NCBI GenBank assembly: GCA_964059195.1
Contig: CAXKWD010000003.1
Span: forward strand, 200,346,174-200,410,173
Reading direction: 5' to 3'
From: Ectobius pallidus
Taxonomy: Eukaryota; Arthropoda; Insecta; Blattodea; Ectobiidae
Length of the DNA stretch: 64,000 nucleotides
This document shows positions 43,184 through 55,229 of the stretch, in pieces (positions within the stretch are counted from its first letter, which is position 1; every line of letters begins with the position of its first letter). The position numbers were made by a program, and so were the translations under genes. The notes beneath the pieces are model-generated. The model did not search any database, was not told the origin of the DNA, and was given only the letters and a program-made list of their open reading frames with translations.

Positions 43184-43905
43184 CAGTGGCGATTATTCCA
43201 TATAGGATGTGAGGATCATCCTACACTTCATAATTCATCTACATAAATGTTTACTAGCATTCATTGTCAAAATTAAAACAATAAAATGACAAAACAGCGT
43301 TATTGTAGAGCACTCGGGAAGGAAGTTAGCGGTTCTGTTTTGAGCAGGTTGGTATTTGCGAGGATGTCCTCAGTGTTGGTGTTAAGCAGTCCATGCCGTT
43401 GTTGATCTCTGGGGCATGTGAAGGGGGAGGCGGGGAAGGGAAATGTTGTGAGAAGCCAGTTTCATATGGAGGAAGTTGAGGACGTCTTACAGTGTTTCCT
43501 CACATGTGTTTTGTGTTCCTCACGTTCGATAGCTTGTTTTCTAAGAGGGGAGTGATCATATTTTTATTAATATTTATTTATTTCATTTCTTGGTATATAT
43601 TATAGGCCTAGCTATTATTAAACTTTACAGTGCTGTTTATATTTCAATATAAGTATTCCTGGAGTAATATCAAGTTTGATATCAACTATGAAAATTATAG
43701 CGGAATAGCTGATTTCCGTAAACGACAGTTTTCATACGTAGTTAAATATTTTCATATTTTAGGATAAAGCATTATTGTATTAAATTTACATCTCAGCCTT
43801 TATGTATTTTTTACGGCGACGCATATGTACGTCAATAGCAGTGAATGGGTTAATTCGGTCTCTCCACACCATCCTACACAACTAAAAAACCAGGAGTCGC
43901 CACTG
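43184..43905. mobile_element. hAT MITE (722 bp) with TSD CTTAGGAT
   Basis: The ends CAGTGGCGATTATTCC and CCAGGAGTCGCCACTG are inverted repeats with a match over CAGTGGCGA and a second block of GTAGGAT-type sequence. Identical 8-mers CTTAGGAT lie at 43176-43183 and 43906-43913. No coding potential. Confidence 0.85.
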
Positions 43906-44029
43906 CTTAGGATATACATAAGGGGGGAGGCAAGGAGAAGCAGGAAGTTGGAAGATGGTCAGTGATAGTTTTTAATAAAAATTCGTGAATATTTTAATTA
44001 TTTTATGAGGATGACAAGATTACAAGAAT

Positions 44030-44325
44030 CTTGGACTCGCATTCGGTAGGTTCTAGGTTCCAATCCTGTGGCCGGCCAATTTCACATGGGTTTTCTTCAT
44101 GGTTTCTCCAGTCATAGAAGCAAATGCCGAATTGGATATTTCATTTCATCCTGTATCCTATCCATTTAAATTAATATCCGTTGAAATTTACTCCATTAAA
44201 TACACCGACAGTTAGAAACAAATTATTGACAAGCAATAGTTCCATGGCCTACCCTACTGTACAGACACAGATCCCGAACTCCTGATATAGCCTCGAAGCT
44301 AAAAGGAGTATAAACACAGCTAAAA
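44030..44325 (+). repeat. tRNA-derived SINE, copy 2
   Basis: A B-box-like GGTTCCAATCC at 44056-44066, then CGGCCAATTTCACATGGG, AAATGCCGAATTGGATATTT and a tail ending AAGCTAAAAGGAGTATAAAC with an A-rich end. It is very similar to 12967-13265. It sits about 410 bp downstream of the exon at 44736-44858. Confidence 0.75.
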
Positions 44326-44735
44326 TAAAAATAAAAAAATTACAAGACTATGTCATTTTAATTTTTTTAATCATCAATGCATCAATGCCAGCTAATAAAA
44401 ATAACACGCTGAATATATTCAGACACTATCATAAAATAAGAGTGCTGCAGAATTGTAAGACAGTTTGAATAAGATTTTATTATTATTATTTTTGTAAGTT
44501 TCGGAAGTAATATTTCGGTCAAATATCAAGTAGGCGTACACTATGGTTGACAAGGACATAAAAAATAGTCATATCCCATGATGGAGGTTCTTAATCCGGA
44601 ATACAATTTCTTGTTTGTTTTTCGCCATCCTGTGTATTTTCCCTTGGAATTATAATTGGAAATAGTCAAACCCGAATCATTGATTCTGTCATGTGTGGCA
44701 TTACAAAGTACAAGTAACTTGCTGCATAGACTCAC

Positions 44736-44858
44736 CTGTAGGGGGCGGTTGTGGCTGTGGCTGCTGTGGGGGCGGCGCGGGGGTGGGGGTGGTGGCAGGG
44801 TGCGGGTCTGACACTCGCACTGCGATTTCTGTCACAGCTGGCGGGCGGACCGGTTCAT
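44736..44858 (-). CDS. Internal coding exon of the same gene (proline-rich)
   Basis: This 123-nt exon lies between an acceptor (GTTGAATGTATTGCAG) and a donor (CTACAG|GTGAGT). It begins with two bases of a split codon and ends with one, so it joins in phase to the exon at 38788-39110 through a Gly codon. It encodes EPVRPPAVTEIAVRVSDPHP followed by a low-complexity Thr/Pro/Gln run. It has the same high GC content as the other two exons. No further upstream exon could be recognised between this point and the end of the window, so the 5' part of the gene probably lies beyond position 64000 or in short exons I could not see. Confidence 0.8.
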
Positions 44859-45845
44859 CTGCAATACATTCAACAAGATGGTTATCACTTGAATACACCC
44901 TGGCTCTTGAAACACTTGCATAGAAGTTAAAGCACATAATTATACAATGCAGACATGTTGACAATTGCCAACCAAAAGTCCCTCAAACTGTGAGACCTGT
45001 TAGTGGGTATATAACAGAAAACGGGAGACTTGGGCACTACAAGTCATAGTGACAGCTGATTGGGAAAAATTGCTCGTTATTTATTCCAACTGATGCAAAC
45101 ATATCAGATTAATAGGGAATTCCTTGATGCAAAGTATGAGGATCTTTACCCGCGTGTGACAATGTACCACACCTTTAGTGCTCACCTCAAGGGGGGGGGG
45201 GAATACTTCTTTCGGTGAAATTCATAGGTGAGAAATAGGTGAAATTTTATTCATTATTTTTTTTCTCATCAATGAATTGGTCTATAATCTTGCTATCTGA
45301 CATACTCTTTATTGACTACTTCTACAATTGCATACTATTTTCAGAATTAATTTTAATTAACTGTTACAGCTATGAGTAATTATCGTTACAAAATGGGAGC
45401 CACGTTTCATGAACTGAAATGCCGTTTTCCGTGATAATTTCCACAAGTGACAATATTATTTCTATCTACTAATCTTTTTCTATCTGCTAATCTTTTTCTG
45501 TCTACTAATCATATGAACAACATCATCTAAATCTTTGGAAAATCTGCATTACAAATATTTTTAAAACTGAAATGTTATATTTTAAAGTCGAATAAAACCT
45601 TCCGTCTGATTTCAACACACTCGCAAACTTTCTGAATGGATTGGACGGAAAATGATTGGAGAATATTGTCTGATTTCTTTTCATTAAAATGGATTGTACT
45701 TCTCTTGTTGACGTTCCACCTCAAAGGCTTTTCATCAAATATAGTTACAGGTTACCTGAAGTTAACTGGGAATATTAGGAGCAAAGAACAAAGATATAAA
45801 AACGTTAAAATGTCTTTTTCTCCGTATTCACGTAATTTTCTATGA

Positions 45846-46120
45846 TTTCCGAGGATGTACTGTAATTGATAAGGGGAAAACAACTGAAACCTTAAACTAG
45901 ATGGCAATAACAACAACAAAAATATATGAGTAAGAAATTCCCTATAGGGGCAAAGAAAGAAAGAAGAAGAAAAAAAACAAAGTCATTTTCTCGGTATTTA
46001 GTGGTGTTCCGGGTTTTTCGGGGATATGCTGTAATTGATAAGGGGCAAACAACTAAAAACATAAACTAGACGGCAATACCAACAAAAAAATATATGAGTC
46101 GGAAATTCCCACTGGGGGGA
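45846..46120 (+). repeat. Two-unit tandem repeat of about 168 bp
   Basis: TGTAATTGATAAGGGGAAAA then CAACTGAAAC...AAATATATGAGTAAGAAATT at 45860-45945 recurs at 46031-46110 with few changes. It precedes a Helitron 3' fragment and may be its inner part. Confidence 0.6.
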
Positions 46121-46139
46121 TAGAGGGTATACAATGGCT

Positions 46140-46586
46140 TTCGCTATACTTTGTCTATTTTTGCCATACCTTGGAAATAAAAGCATCGCGATCGCTTGGA
46201 CTTTGTAAGTACACGTTGGTTGATTCATTTGTTTATAATGTCAAGGCCAGCAGGCATCTGAAATTTTCAACACAGACGGAAGATGGATAGTGAATATAGG
46301 CCTAACTTGGCAAATATTGATCGATTTGAACGGAACTCATTATGCAGGGATTTTCTGGGCCAGGAAACTCGAATCTGAGGTTATTTCTCCTAAGCTGCGT
46401 ATTCTAATTGTGGAATTCACTTCAAAATCGTATATTTACCTGTTTCATTAATTCTATTAATCGTTTAGTTCAGGCATATGAATGTTTCGCGTGCAAATGT
46501 TAATAAATATAATGTTTTAGTTATTTTGCTCTTAATTTTTAATTTTTGGAATAACAATCGTGGGCGCAGCCGCGGACACCTGCTAG
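46140..46586 (+). mobile_element. Type-2 Helitron, 3' fragment
   Basis: The segment with AAAGCATCGCGATCGCTTGG, GTTTATAATGTCAAGGC and AATGTTTCGCGTGCAAATG ends in a hairpin GTGGGCGCAGCCGCGG, then ACACCTGCTAG|T. The 3' CTAG, hairpin and T beyond the end match the other Helitrons here. The 5' end is lost. Confidence 0.65.
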
Positions 46587-47018
46587 TCTTAAATAATACT
46601 GACTGATATTCATGAAATGGCCTCTATATTCTGATAAGAAGGAAAAAAAGAAATCATGACAGGGAGCATCAATTAATATTAAGGAATTAAGGTACCCTGA
46701 TTCTGAAATGATATTGAAGTATACCGGGATACAGAATCCTACTATCAGAATTATATATGAATGTCACTTTGTAAATCACTGGTCCTCATACAGCATACAT
46801 ACATTTTCAATGCGAGAAGCAATATTTCCAGCAGAGCCTCTATTGCTCTAACTCTGAAGTTGAGGTTAGTTTGAGCTTAGTTGTATACCGTGAAACACAT
46901 AACGTTCTTTTCAAAGAAAGGGCTCTAAATAAATTCTATAGGTTAAGATCACTAATTTTAATTTCTTAAACACTACTTGAAAATGAATGGTAACAATGCA
47001 AAAATCTAATCACATGTA

Positions 47019-47787
47019 CAGTCGGTCAAATAAAAAACGTCGGGACTCTTATCCAGTTAAAATTAAAGTTTTAACGCATTAGTTCACAAGTTTCCTATAA
47101 AAAACATAAAATACAGGTCATTTTCGGAACATATGAGGCCATGCGACAGGAGGGAAAAAATGAACAACGAGGGAAAAAATGAACAACGCGGAAAGCGCAA
47201 CACACGATATTCAACTTAATGTATTGTCATAATTAATTTTGCTTTGTGTCATCGCCATATACAAATGCTAATGAGAGAAAGTGTAGTTAGGGCTGTAATT
47301 GACCTGCATTTTTCGGCCTCTGAAGCAGCGAGAAGGTTCCATATTTATGAAAGAGCAGCTCAGAGATGGCAACTTCACTATAATGCGACCGGAAGTTTGC
47401 ATAGGAAACGTAGATCTGGCCGGGCTTGTATTTCGATGCTAGATTGGTTGCAGACGTTGAGCGTAAGTTATTGATTTTGCGCTACAAGTACCGGTATTAT
47501 AAAATAAAATCTTTAAAAAATGCTCCTTGAATAAACATATTCCTCGCGAATCTATTAATTATTAATATTATAAAAATTTGCAACCAAGAATATGGCGGAT
47601 TTGAGGCATATAGCCACAGCCTTCTATACATGTTTGTTTTGGAACAAAACTGACTAAATAATCAAGAAAATACATGGATAGACAAGAGGCGTGTGTGAAC
47701 CTAACCTTAAGTCTTCCTGTACATGCGCATATGCTCGTTCGTGATACTTTATAAAATAACGTCCGACGTTTTTTATTTGACCGACTG
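47019..47787 (+). mobile_element. Tc1-like element (769 bp) with deleted transposase
   Basis: CAGTCGGTCAAATAAAAAAC then GTCGG at 47019 is the exact inverse of the right end; TA flanks both sides (47017-47018, 47788-47789). The interior encodes a short frame (47244-47474) with MRESVVRAVIDLHFSASEAA, RRFHIYERAAQRWQLHYNAT then GSLHRKRRSGRA. This is the paired/HTH DNA-binding N-terminus of a Tc1-type transposase with its GRPR-like (SGRA) hinge. The DDE catalytic domain is missing, so the copy is an internal deletion derivative. Confidence 0.85.
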
Positions 47788-48149
47788 TACTCGTAGTATG
47801 CTCCCCGTATGAATTGCTCTGGCTGTGGTCGCCATTGAAGTAAACAAAATACATTCGACTTCCGCACATCTCAGCTGAAATCGCGCGGTAAAAGTTAACT
47901 CCAACTCAAATTTCTTCGCGTCGCCATCATAAAATGCTGGCTTGCCATTGGTCAATAAATGTCGAATGTCGCGTAGCTGTTGTCACGTCGCGGGTCCCAC
48001 TCCATTGTAAATTAAGCATAAAGGAGGCATGCAACTGCAGAACGACAATGTCGCCATATATCCGAGTAGTGAACAAACAGCAGTGTGTCGTCTGGCTTCA
48101 GAAAACCTAGTTTCAGTATATCATTATACTGTTTTCAGAAATCTGTAAT

Positions 48150-48440
48150 TATGGGTAAAGTTCCTCTAACCCTGGGATTTGAACCCAGGACCTTTGGCTG
48201 TCCGTGTCAGTGTTCTAGCAACTGAGCTAAGCCAGAGTTCATTTCACAGCGCCAGATGGAACCTCTCTCCTATGACTGTTTGCCCTTAATGGTCCACCTC
48301 ACTGACAGACAAGTTATGTCATATGTAGTACTGTGAGACACACAAAGTAGTGATTTTGTGCCCCAGCTTCCCTGTTATTGTATAGTTAACATTCAAGATA
48401 AATATACATTCGTGAACCACAGATTATTGTCTCTGTTGGA
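48150..48440 (-). repeat. tRNA-related repeat, copy 2 (uninterrupted)
   Basis: On the minus strand the tRNA-like part reads GGCTTAGCTCAGTTGCTAGA with CCTGGGTTCAAATCCCAGGG as a strong T-arm. It is preceded by the body (GACATAACTTGTCTGTCAGT, CCATCTGGCGCTG). The body continues into GGTTCACGAATGTATATTTA then TCTTGAATG, the empty version of the site occupied at 39669-41084 in copy 1. The tRNA-like part is at the 3' side of the body, unlike ordinary SINEs. Confidence 0.7.
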
Positions 48441-48495
48441 CATTACATGATAATATTATAGGAGAAATATTCATCTGAGACTGGGAGGTAGACTC

Positions 48496-48496
<1 letters not shown>

Positions 48497-48538
<42 letters not shown>
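48497..48538. repeat. (AT)n microsatellite
   Basis: About 20 AT units. Confidence 0.95.
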
Positions 48539-48542
<4 letters not shown>

Positions 48543-49526
48543 ATATCCATCTTATACAAGGGTATTAGGCTGTGTAAAGCGTTGCACACATTCAGCCTTA
48601 TGCAAGGATTATTAGTATATGTTTCTCCTCTGCTGTGTATATTCCTGGTATAAATGTTACACAGGGATTATTAGTAACACTGTAGATATTAATATCATCA
48701 TCATGGCCTAGGACAGCATTCTTTTAACATTCTGGTAATAATATAAGCCACTCATTAGCTCGCGTTTAAGCCATTATTAGTTGACGGTTGAAAGGGGTAT
48801 GCCGACATATTCCCCAAATTGAATTTGTTTTGGAGTACTAACGGTTTAAATAACATATTTATGCTTTTCTTTCAAACATTACAGCTATATTAAACTGTTG
48901 AATAAGTGTTCAAATATTCAATAAGATTCTGACTTAACAAACTGACAACAGGAATTTTCATTATTCGTACATAATTTACTTGGCTGATTTAAGTTGGCAC
49001 ATCATTCCAGGGCTGAATAGCTGTGGAGCGGACTTAGTGCCTATAAAGGTGCCAATGAAATTGTGATGGGTTTTAAACAAGCCCCCGTATTTGAGAAGGA
49101 GACTGCAGCCTCATTTACTGCATTGACAGAAGATCAATATGGAATGTGACATCCAAGAAACGTGATGAGAAGAATGCAGCCTATTGGCAGCCGTTAGACG
49201 CATCGATATGTTGTAGAGGCTATACATGCAACTAAGGGGAAGATGCCTGAAAATTAGGGAATACCGAAAAATGAGGTTTGTGTTCAGCTAGATTAAACAA
49301 AGTGAAGGTCTATACTGAAATAAGACTGACAAGTTGAGGAATTTGACATTTTGAATTTTAGCATTTTTTCCTACACATATAAAGTTCACAGTTTGAAATT
49401 TCAAAGTATTAGCAGCCGAACTTTCGATAAACTGTTTCTTTGTTTTATTTATAAAATATTATAAGGTTCCAACATGTTTTGAAATGTCTTCCGCAAAAAA
49501 TAATATTCGAAATATAATGTGACGAA

Positions 49527-50375
49527 TCTCTATATATATGAAAGGCTTTGTCCTGACTGACTGACTGACTTAATGACAGAGAATCAACATATAGCCTAAA
49601 CTATAATAGGTAGAGACTTCGAATTTTGACAGTACCTTCGTTCCTTAACGTAATTGCTCAATAAGAAAGGGTTTTGCTAAATTTTGATTGTAAATGACAA
49701 AAATCAAATGTTTTTGAGAATAATTAATCCCTTTTTACACTGAATTATCATATCCAAATCACAGTTCACATGACAACCAGTGGTCTCAAATGAGTTTGGA
49801 AATAAATAAAACAGGAATTTGACAAATTAGAGAAGCCATTAATATAATTCAATATAATTCATAAATAAATATTAAAGGATGAAGAAAGAATGAAGTCCAC
49901 GAAAGTAATGCAGTCACATAAATTTCTCTACCCTGGACATAGAGAAAACAATAGGAGGTATCGTAATATGTATATTATTATATCGCAGGTTTTTGGGGTT
50001 AAAAGTTTGAAAGTGATATCGCATTTCTGTTTAATTTCATCCACAAAACGGTTTTATGGTCACATGAGAGTGAGAAATAAATATTCCGCAAATACAATAC
50101 AATTTTATGTTACAGGAATTTCTGTTTCTTCTTATTTGAACCCCTACCAGGCTAGCTGTGTACTGTATAAGCGATGGGATGCAAAATTCTAAATCCTCTA
50201 TGGGCCATAAAAAGCTATAGGAAGCGTTTTCTGAGGGAATAGTTTGAGTGTCATAAGTCATTCTTCCTACTTCAAATTCTAAATACCTATATAGGAACCT
50301 AGAATTTAAAAATTAATAAGTTCATTTCCAATTACTAAATAAAAAACCCGGGCGACGCCGGCCCTTTTAAGCTAG
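49527..50375 (+). mobile_element. Non-autonomous Helitron, type 1
   Basis: It begins A|TCTCTATATATATGAAAGG and ends with the hairpin CCCGGGCGACGCCGG, then CCCTTTTAAGCTAG|T. The body shares TTTTCTGAGGGAATAGTTTG with the element at 31249-32076. No Rep/helicase frame. The short open frames inside are not conserved between copies. Confidence 0.75.
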
Positions 50376-51018
50376 TAAGGGAAAATCACAAGAAGCGGTA
50401 ACGTTTGGATATTTTCATCATGAGTAGTGAAGAAATCGTGTGAAAGCCCATAGGTTTCAAAGAGCTTGAGGTTCGTAGATTTTTAGACATTCGGCAGGTA
50501 AAGGTGGGAATGTTATCAACTGTCTTTATCTCAAAGATTGCTCTTAGTACTCGTTTCTGCTAGAGGCTGAGTCTTCCCTAAGGTCATGTGCAACAGCACA
50601 ACACACAGTGGAGTCATAACGGTCAAAAGAACAACATGTCGACGTGCGCGGTACAGTCAACGTACACAATATTTTTAAAAAAAAGTGCGGATACTTATTG
50701 ACTCTTCCTCGTAGAATCATAATTTGTATGCTGAAAATGTTCAGGTCCTAAAGTAATACAGTATCAAAATTATTTTTTAAGTGTGAACTTCATAAATATA
50801 GTAAACAAATAATTTGGTCATCTAAATATATTTTTCTTGTATTTGTATTAAAATTCATCAAAATTTGACCAATCTGACTGCTTAACCCGATATGTTTCCG
50901 GTTTGGACTTCCATTGAAGCTGGCATTCAAAGGGTCTGGATCTTTGTTGGTCGATAGTATAAATGGGCTACAGGGAGAGAAAGTAACAGTAATCCGCAAG
51001 CAGGAAGACAACAGTTAA

Positions 51019-51755
51019 AAATCAGGTAAACTGATGTAACAAAGTGCCAGTGTGCTTTTGTTTATTCAGTTATAATTGCAATCATGATAATGCAGAATAA
51101 GTTATAAGTTTAAAAAAAAATTATTTCCAAGTTAAGCTTCAGATTAATTCATTAAACAGGGCTTACGGAAGAACAAAGGTCTATTTTTTAAAGAAATCAG
51201 ATTAAAATCGTCCAGCATCAGCTGAACTATACATATTTGTGATATCTTGACAATCGCACACTCACATAAAAATACAAAAAAAAAAGGTAAAATAGGCCAA
51301 TTTCGGGATTTGAACCAGGGACCTCCAGAATGAGAGTCAAAGACGTTACCAAGCCGGCCACCTCGCTCAGTTTAACGGTCTACTTTGATAAGCATATGTA
51401 AAGGAATAGTGTTATTTGTCATAGCTAACTGTATTCCAATTTCCAAAGCCGAATATGATCACAATAATCAAAATGTTGTCATGATAGGCCTAACTGATTC
51501 GCATTTCATAAATTCTTTCTAATATATTACCATAAAATAGGCACTAAATTGGACATTACTCCAGTACCGGTCAACCGATTTTGTCCAATATCGGTAGGCT
51601 TCTTCCTGTAGATGTTATAAATGTGTATACCAAGTTTTAGGAAAATTCTACAACGCGTATTTGAGTTATCGCGCGTACAGACACATGGACGAACGGACGG
51701 ACAGACATTTTCCCATCCCGCACACCATCTCATCAAGTACCATTCTGGCACTTAA
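51019..51755 (-). repeat. Repeat family A, copy 3 (one unit) with a tRNA-like insert
   Basis: The right end AATCAGGTAAACTGATGTAA starts at 51022, and the other end GTACCATTCTGGCACTTAAT is at about 51737-51756. Only one ATAACTCAAATACGC-type unit remains. At about 51300-51370 the minus strand carries a tRNA-like segment (GAGCGAGGTGGCCGGCTTGG, CCTGGTTCAAATCCCG). In copies 1 and 2 the same place has only a short CAGGTGGCCGAGATGGTAGA (copy 2 altered). Confidence 0.65.
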
Positions 51756-52369
51756 TAAAGAAGAAAAGGTAGCCGGTAAGGAGAATGAAGAAGTTCTTCT
51801 CTGTGTATGTTGTATTATTGCATATATCTTACGACGTAGAGTACAGGAAGAAAAGAGAACAATAGAAAGATCTATCTCATTCCGCATCGACAGGAAAAGG
51901 AGCGAGTAAATCAGGTCACAGCAAATGAATGGTTTTGATGGAATACAGCAAACGCTCCAAATGACAATGTGGGGGGGGGGGGTGCACACTGCAAGATAAT
52001 AAAATGGATCGAGAGAGAAAAGTGAAATAGAAGATAGACTGAAGCAAGGTGTCTCACTGTAGGGTCAAGAACAGATCCCTGTGGAAAGAGAAGAATGTCT
52101 TTATTCAACAAGGCGTAGAAACAGCTCAAGTATTCAACAAGAAATGCTTTTCTGTGCCAGCTTCATTCTGCTATCTCTAAAGATTTCAGTCATGAAGTTT
52201 GAGTTCAGAACTGCGTCAAGGGAGATGAGAACAGGGAAAGAAAGTGGAAAGAATTGATGCTCTCTATAGCTGAGAGGCGTGATACCTTTTCAAGCAGAAA
52301 TTCTGGTTCGATTCTTACTTGGCCCCGAATTCAATCCTCCTCTGATATATATTACCGGAATTTAAAAAT

Positions 52370-53000
52370 AAATAAAACAAAACCTTTTTTGAAGTGATAC
52401 TTCTTTAGCCGCGCTAGGAGTAAATCGAGAGCTAACCGAAACTTGCGTTACGAACAAAATCGTCACGAAATTAGTGGGGCTGTGATGGAACAGACTGCAC
52501 AGAAAACAATCAACTCAATGATTAGGTTTATACAAAATTTTTAAAATCCAAATATCCAAAAATCCAAAATAAAAAAATCTAAAAATCCAAAATTAAAAAT
52601 CGAAAGTCCAAAATTTTAAAAATCAAAGAATCCAAAATTAAAAATCAAATATCCAAAATTTAAAAAATCAAAAAATTCAAAGATCCTAAATTTAAAAAAT
52701 CCAAAATTCAAAAATTCAAAGATCCAAAATTTAAAGAATCTAAAAATTAATAAATTCAAAAATCCAAAATTTGAAAATCCAAAAAAGCAAAATTAAAAAA
52801 TCCAAAAATCCAAAATTTAAAAAGTGAAAAATCCAAATTAAATAAATCCTAAATTATAAAAATATAAAAAATTAAAAATTAAAAAATCCAACAATCCGAA
52901 ATTGAAAAAATCCAATAATACAACATTGAAAAAATCAAAAAATTAAAACAACTTTCACTTGTGTCGCGTGGCGTTCCACGCACGCTTTTTTTTTTATTCT
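52370..53000 (-). mobile_element. T-rich minisatellite element, copy 3
   Basis: On the minus strand the head GTGGAACGCCACGCGACAC is followed by about 400 bp of TTTTTGGATTTTT-type repeats and the same end block (TTGAGTTGATTGTTTTCTGT, then CGTGACGATTTTG). It is the longest minisatellite of the three copies. Confidence 0.65.
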
Positions 53001-53534
53001 TTAGGGTTTTATGTTACCTACCTTGTTGTGAGGTAGTTAAAACGTTTTAAGGTAGGCTACTAATTGCTGTGTTCTATTGTTTTGAAACAAATAATATCCT
53101 GTGTAAACATTTGATGTACATATATTACTTTAATATTTAGATATGTTAAGTGATTGTTAATACCTATAACCTTAATATACCTTCGGGTAAAATAAGGTTA
53201 AAACTTGGATAATAAAAAATAATAAATAAATAATAAAAAAAAAATTATGCCCTGACTTGACCAACTCTCTCAGAACGAACGTGAAGCTCTCTTATCGAAT
53301 CCAATCTCCCGCCTCTCAAAAGTCCAGGAATTTTTACGTCTGCTATTAATTTTATTTATTATTGTTATATTTTAGTTGTACTCCGGTTGGAGTTTGCAAG
53401 TTAATGTAAGCCTACATTACAATCCCACTGAGAGGTCGGTTACGCCAACATACAGTTTCTGTTGTGCTTGTGGTCTTACTTTGTTCAAATTAAGAATTCG
53501 TTGTAACTGCTCGCCAGCTTTCCTTGGATATCTA

Positions 53535-53582
53535 GAAAGAGAGAGAGAGAGAGAGAGGGAGGGAGGGAGGGAGGGAGAGAGG
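53535..53582 (+). repeat. (GA)n / (GGGA)n microsatellite
   Basis: AGAGAGAG followed by GGGAGGGAGGGA and AGAGAGGA. Confidence 0.95.
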
Positions 53583-54111
53583 ACACTATAGCGCAAAGCT
53601 CTAGCAAGACGAATCATTGTCAAAGAGACTGTAACAAAGATCATTAATTTTACTTATTATTGTTATATAATTTAACCCTTTATTATTATTATTAATTATT
53701 AATGTAAATAAATAAATATATGTGGGTAGCCTACCCTGCCTATCCCCAGGAGGCGCCACTCAAGTTCTACAGGTTAGGTTATAATGTAACGATTTCATGA
53801 CCCCCTGAACCTCCGATCGATAATATTGCATTTAATTTAGGTGTATAAAATGAATAAGAGTAAGTAAATAGATTTCATAGTCATCTGTACACTAACAACA
53901 GGTGGCCTAGTTGTAACCTGCACTGTGGTTTCCGCATAACCTTATTAAGGGGTAGTATAAAATAGTGTTGCTATGGAAACATTTATAAACAAAGTAAATA
54001 AATTTATGTGAAACAGAATACGCAAAACGATTACAAGTTCTTAAATAAGAAGAATGATAGTAAAATATTAAAATTGATGAATGTGAAACTGTACCATTAT
54101 AGCTGTAAACT

Positions 54112-54946
54112 GTATCAAGTACGGAAAATAACGCTTTAGCGGACGAATCTACTATAGCGGCCGCGATAAAGATTTTGCGTACGTGGTGCATACAATATTT
54201 TTTTTTAGTACAGGCTCTTTAAATTATATGAAATAAAACAAAAATACCATATAATTAGTCAGCCATTTGTTAAAGTTATATTCTCATGGCCGTCTGAATC
54301 ATAAAACAACAATGACCGTACGTACCAATACCAAATGTGGTATATAGATGCATAATATATGAGTTCCTTGTTTGTAAACAATATTGCATACCAACTAGTA
54401 TTTATGAAAAGCTTGTGAAAATATAAATGATAATACCGAGGAAATTTCAATCCAAGCCAGAAACATTGAATTGGAGCTGCTACCAGCAACTTCACGGCAG
54501 AAGTAGGCTATGAGAAGGGATATATTACGGCATTTAAATGCTGTTGCGGTTATGTTAAGGAATCTTTTTCATGTGAACCAAAATGTGAAAAGTTGTTGGC
54601 TTATATTTGTTGTCATATGATGAAGTGGGCTACCGTGTTTTGCGAAAAATCCTGGTAAAGTTTCTGATTATCATAAAGAAACGTATTGGCTTAAATTTGT
54701 TGTTTTATGACCAATTATATGCGTAAATCCATGTTAAAGTTGGTATGACTGGTCAATGCCATCTGGATTTTCTTTATAGATTGCCATGACGACTTTAAAG
54801 TACTAGGCCGATAAAACTGCATTTTGAATGCATTTTGAATGCACTTTTATGCAATTTTAGCGGCATTGGTTGCTAAAATGCAATTTTTCGGCTTGTTACC
54901 AGTCCGGCAAGCAGCTGTTTTAGAGAGTGTGTACTAAAAAAATATT
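54112..54946. mobile_element. Third copy of the 3.3-4.9 kb repeat, with TIR-like ends
   Basis: GTATCAAGTACGGAAAATAA then CGCTTTAGCGGACGAATC opens the copy. From about 54199 TTTTTTTAGTACAGGCTCTT is inverted near 54945 (TTTTTTTAGTACACACTCTC on the minus strand), suggesting an element of about 750 bp between them. The same right end occurs at about 4862. Confidence 0.55.
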
Positions 54947-55177
54947 TAAACTTGGCCTTTAATGTTAATTGCAAATATTATTTTGACATACACATCTCGC
55001 TCTGTACATTGGATGGTAGAAGTTGTTTCACAAGAACAAGAACTTTTAAGCAAATAAAGCTAAGCCTTTACATTCTTTGTGGGTAATTTTTAAATTATGC
55101 TGGCAGACATGAATACCTAACTTACCTCATAACATATCGCAAGTGTTTAGCAGTCTGAACATTCTTAATGCATGATA

Positions 55178-55229
55178 AATAAGTGGATGGGGATTCCATT
55201 GCCTAGCAGTAAGTAAAAAGTTAAATAAA
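55178..55229 (+). repeat. Left 52-bp direct repeat flanking family A copy 4
   Basis: AATAAGTGGATGGGGATTCC, then ATTGCCTAGCAGTAAGT and AAAAAGTTAAATAAA. It is identical to 56124-56175 except for one base (GGGG against GAGG). Confidence 0.9.
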
